A stretch of 14,672 bases of DNA from an uncultured Alphaproteobacteria bacterium (lineage in GTDB: Bacteria > Pseudomonadota > Alphaproteobacteria > Rhizobiales > Ancalomicrobiaceae). Positions 13,097-14,672 of this stretch are shown here, in pieces. The stretch spans positions 1-14,672 of the forward strand of contig CALFRR010000148.1 of NCBI GenBank assembly GCA_937919435.1. Reading direction: 5' to 3'. Within the stretch, counting starts at the first letter, position 1, and every line of letters starts with the position of its first letter. Position numbers and translations under genes: made by a program. The notes under the pieces are model-generated. The model was not told the DNA's origin, ran no database searches, and worked only from the letters and a program-made list of their open reading frames with translations.

Positions 13097-14380
13097 TCAC
13101 GGACCGAAGACGGCGTCGGGGATGGCGAGCACCAGCGACGGGAAGAACACCAGCAGCACGGTGACGCCGACCACGGCGAGCATGAAGGGGATCGCCTGTT
13201 TGGTGTACTCGCCGACCGGGCAGCCGAGGATCGAGCAGACCGCGTACATCGCCGAACCGACCGGCGGCGTGAAGTTGCCGATGGTGATGGCGATGATGAA
13301 CACCAGCCCGAAGTGCACGGAATCGAAGCCGACTTCTTCCGCGATCGGCAGGAAGATCGGGGTCAGCATGATGATCAGCACCGCGCCGTCGACGAACAGG
13401 CCGGCGAACAGCAGGAAGGCGATCATCATCAGGACGATCAGATAGGGCTGCGAGGTCAGTCCGAGCATCGCCTGCGAGATCGTGTCGGGGACCTGATCCC
13501 AGGCGATGCCGTAGCCGAAGATGCCGGACAGGGCGATCAGGAACATCACCGCGCCGACGTCCATGGTCGAGCCTTCGAGTGCCTCGCCGATGGTCTTGCG
13601 GGTGAGCTGGCGATGGGCGAGCACGCCGACGAAGAAGGCGTAGACCACCGCGAAGGCGCCGACTTCCGACGGGGTGAACACGCCGAGCCGCAGGCTGACG
13701 ATCAGCAGCACCGGGAACATGATCGCCCAGATGCCGCTCACCGTGGCGCCCGCCACTTCCTTGGCCTTCGGGCGCCCGAAGCGCTCCGGCGGGATGCCGA
13801 GCTTCTTGGCGGTGTAGGCCAGCGTCGCGCTGAGCGCCAACCACAGCAGCAGCCCGGGAACGATGCCGCCGGCGAACAGACGGCCGATCGAGACCTGACC
13901 GACGGTTCCGTAGAGGATGTAGCCGATCCCCGGCGGAATGATCGGGGTGATCAGTGAGCCGAAGCTCAGCACCGCGGCGGCATAGCCCTTGCTGAAATTG
14001 CGCTTCAGCATCTCCGGGCCGAGCACCCGGCTCTGCATGGCGGCGTCGGCGATGCACGAGCCGGAGACCGATCCCATCAGAGCGGCCAGCGCGATCGACA
14101 CCTGTCCGATGCCGCCCCGCATGTGGCCGGTCAGCACCGTCGCCAGACGGAGCATCCGTTCGGTGATGCCGGCGTGGTTCATCAGGTTGCCGGAGACGAT
14201 GAACATCGGGATCGCCAGCAGGGCGAAGCTCTGGGTCTGGGTGACGGTGAGCTGCACCGGCATGGTCAGCGGCAGGCTGGGATTCTGGAAGAAGAACAGC
14301 ACGCCGGAGATGCCGATGGCGAAGGCGACCGGCATGCCGATCGCGAGCAGCACGAGGAAGGCGATGAAGACGATGAGCAT
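13097..14380 (-). CDS. TRAP transporter large permease subunit (DctM)
   Basis: The 427-aa product is a complete DctM, with about a dozen membrane spans and the family landmarks in order. These are an N-terminal helix with GMPVAFAIGISG (15-26), FALLAIPMFIVSGNLMNHAGI (52-72), the conserved GSVSGSCIADAAM loop (103-115), LITPIIPPGIGYILYG (143-158), a second PIFLPIAEEVG half-site (341-351) and NFTPPVGSAMY (369-379). With DctQ and a periplasmic binding protein it imports organic acids driven by the sodium gradient. The ATG has GGAGAGG upstream and lies 18 bp past the DctQ stop. The binding protein gene (dctP) is not in the window, so the substrate is unknown; a C4-dicarboxylate, sugar acid or 2-oxo acid are typical. 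A relation to the neighbouring hydroxyacid operon is possible but unproven. Confidence 0.95.
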   Translation of the reverse strand: MLIVFIAFLVLLAIGMPVAFAIGISGVLFFFQNPSLPLTMPVQLTVTQTQSFALLAIPMFIVSGNLMNHAGITERMLRLATVLTGHMRGGIGQVSIALAALMGSVSGSCIADAAMQSRVLGPEMLKRNFSKGYAAAVLSFGSLITPIIPPGIGYILYGTVGQVSIGRLFAGGIVPGLLLWLALSATLAYTAKKLGIPPERFGRPKAKEVAGATVSGIWAIMFPVLLIVSLRLGVFTPSEVGAFAVVYAFFVGVLAHRQLTRKTIGEALEGSTMDVGAVMFLIALSGIFGYGIAWDQVPDTISQAMLGLTSQPYLIVLMMIAFLLFAGLFVDGAVLIIMLTPIFLPIAEEVGFDSVHFGLVFIIAITIGNFTPPVGSAMYAVCSILGCPVGEYTKQAIPFMLAVVGVTVLLVFFPSLVLAIPDAVFGP

Positions 14381-14398
14381 GGCGGGGTCCTCTCCGGC

Positions 14399-14672
14399 TC
14401 AGTCGCGGTCGGCCGAACCGGCCGGGGCAGCGGAAAGGAGCCGCAGCTCCCCACGGATCTTGATCGCCGCGGTGGCCAGCAGCAGCAGCCCGCCGATCGG
14501 CATCGACATCGTCACCCAGGAATAGGAGATCTCGGGGATGCCCTGGAACGACCGCGCCCGGCTGACCCAGGAGAGCCACACGCCGGTCGGAATGACGTAG
14601 AGCAGGAAGGCGACGATGATCGCGTGGTTGACCAGTCGGAACACGATCTGTCCGCGCTCGGAGAGGCGCGTG
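14399..14672 (-). CDS. TRAP transporter small permease subunit (DctQ), C-terminal part
   Basis: Ninety-one codons are visible; the gene runs in from beyond the right edge. The visible part opens with a basic/acidic stretch (RLSERGQ) typical of the DctQ central loop. It contains two hydrophobic helices (VNHAIIVAFLLYVIPTGVWLS and a helix in the MPIGGLLLLATAAI region) separated by FQGIPEISYSWV. In DctQ proteins the last two of four helices are linked by just such a segment, with I-P-x-x-x-x-W near the end. It is the partner of the DctM encoded next. About the first two helices are missing. An internal GTG at 14644 is not a start; the frame is open to the edge. Confidence 0.87.
   Translation of the reverse strand, partial: TRLSERGQIVFRLVNHAIIVAFLLYVIPTGVWLSWVSRARSFQGIPEISYSWVTMSMPIGGLLLLATAAIKIRGELRLLSAAPAGSADRD

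Noticed and set aside
12888..14579. 563-codon open frame in another minus-strand phase across dctM
   Set aside because: Its product is rich in Arg, Asp, Ala and Pro without membrane helices, while the dctM frame has all TRAP motifs.
1..14672. Mobile element, prophage, CRISPR or genomic island traces
   Set aside because: No integrase, transposase, direct-repeat array, tRNA or composition break was seen; all genes share the same high-GC codon style.

Overview
The window looks like a chromosomal catabolic region from a high-GC alphaproteobacterium, probably of the Hyphomicrobiales. This rests on base composition, strong G/C third-position use and the gene families present; no rRNA, tRNA or taxonomic marker is available to prove it. 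I see 16 genes: 14 complete, and one cut off at each end. There are no mobile elements, CRISPR arrays, RNA genes or clearly broken genes.

Left block (1-7282, minus strand, read right to left). A nine-gene run reads as a hydantoin (cyclic ureide) import and hydrolysis operon. It starts with a complete polar-amino-acid-type ABC importer: binding protein, ATPase and two permeases. Next come an N-carbamoyl-D-amino acid amidohydrolase, a D-hydantoinase/dihydropyrimidinase and a hydantoin/allantoin-type racemase. The run ends with a LysR regulator and the first codons of a DapA-family lyase or synthase. The last four genes are joined by three consecutive 4-nt ATGA stop/start overlaps. Together the enzymes could take up a ring ureide, racemise it, open the ring and remove the carbamoyl group, giving a free D-amino acid, CO2 and ammonia.

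Regulatory block (7283-8544). The 567-bp spacer ahead of the importer carries a TATAAT -10 box overlapped by a perfect 17-bp dyad of LysR-box type, then three more dyads upstream. A small unidentified gene (120 aa) follows on the minus strand. A 332-bp divergent spacer then separates it from an iclR-type gene and ends in a striking nested dyad just before that gene's ribosome binding site.

Middle block (8545-12978, plus strand). An IclR regulator, tartronate semialdehyde reductase (GlxR), a KdgT-family permease, a small GlcG/HbpS-like protein and a hydroxypyruvate/glyoxylate reductase-like dehydrogenase form a C2/C3 oxo-acid module. It ends in a good intrinsic terminator. No KDG kinase, KDPG aldolase, glyoxylate carboligase or glycerate kinase lies inside the window, so the pathway is incomplete here and the permease substrate is open.

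Right block (13034-14672, minus strand). The large (DctM) and part of the small (DctQ) membrane subunits of a TRAP transporter converge on the middle block. The two transcription units are separated by the terminator and a second, very strong hairpin.

The most interesting points are the hydantoin operon with its embedded LysR gene and cluster of dyads, the nested IclR operator, and a KdgT-like permease placed among glyoxylate/tartronate semialdehyde genes.
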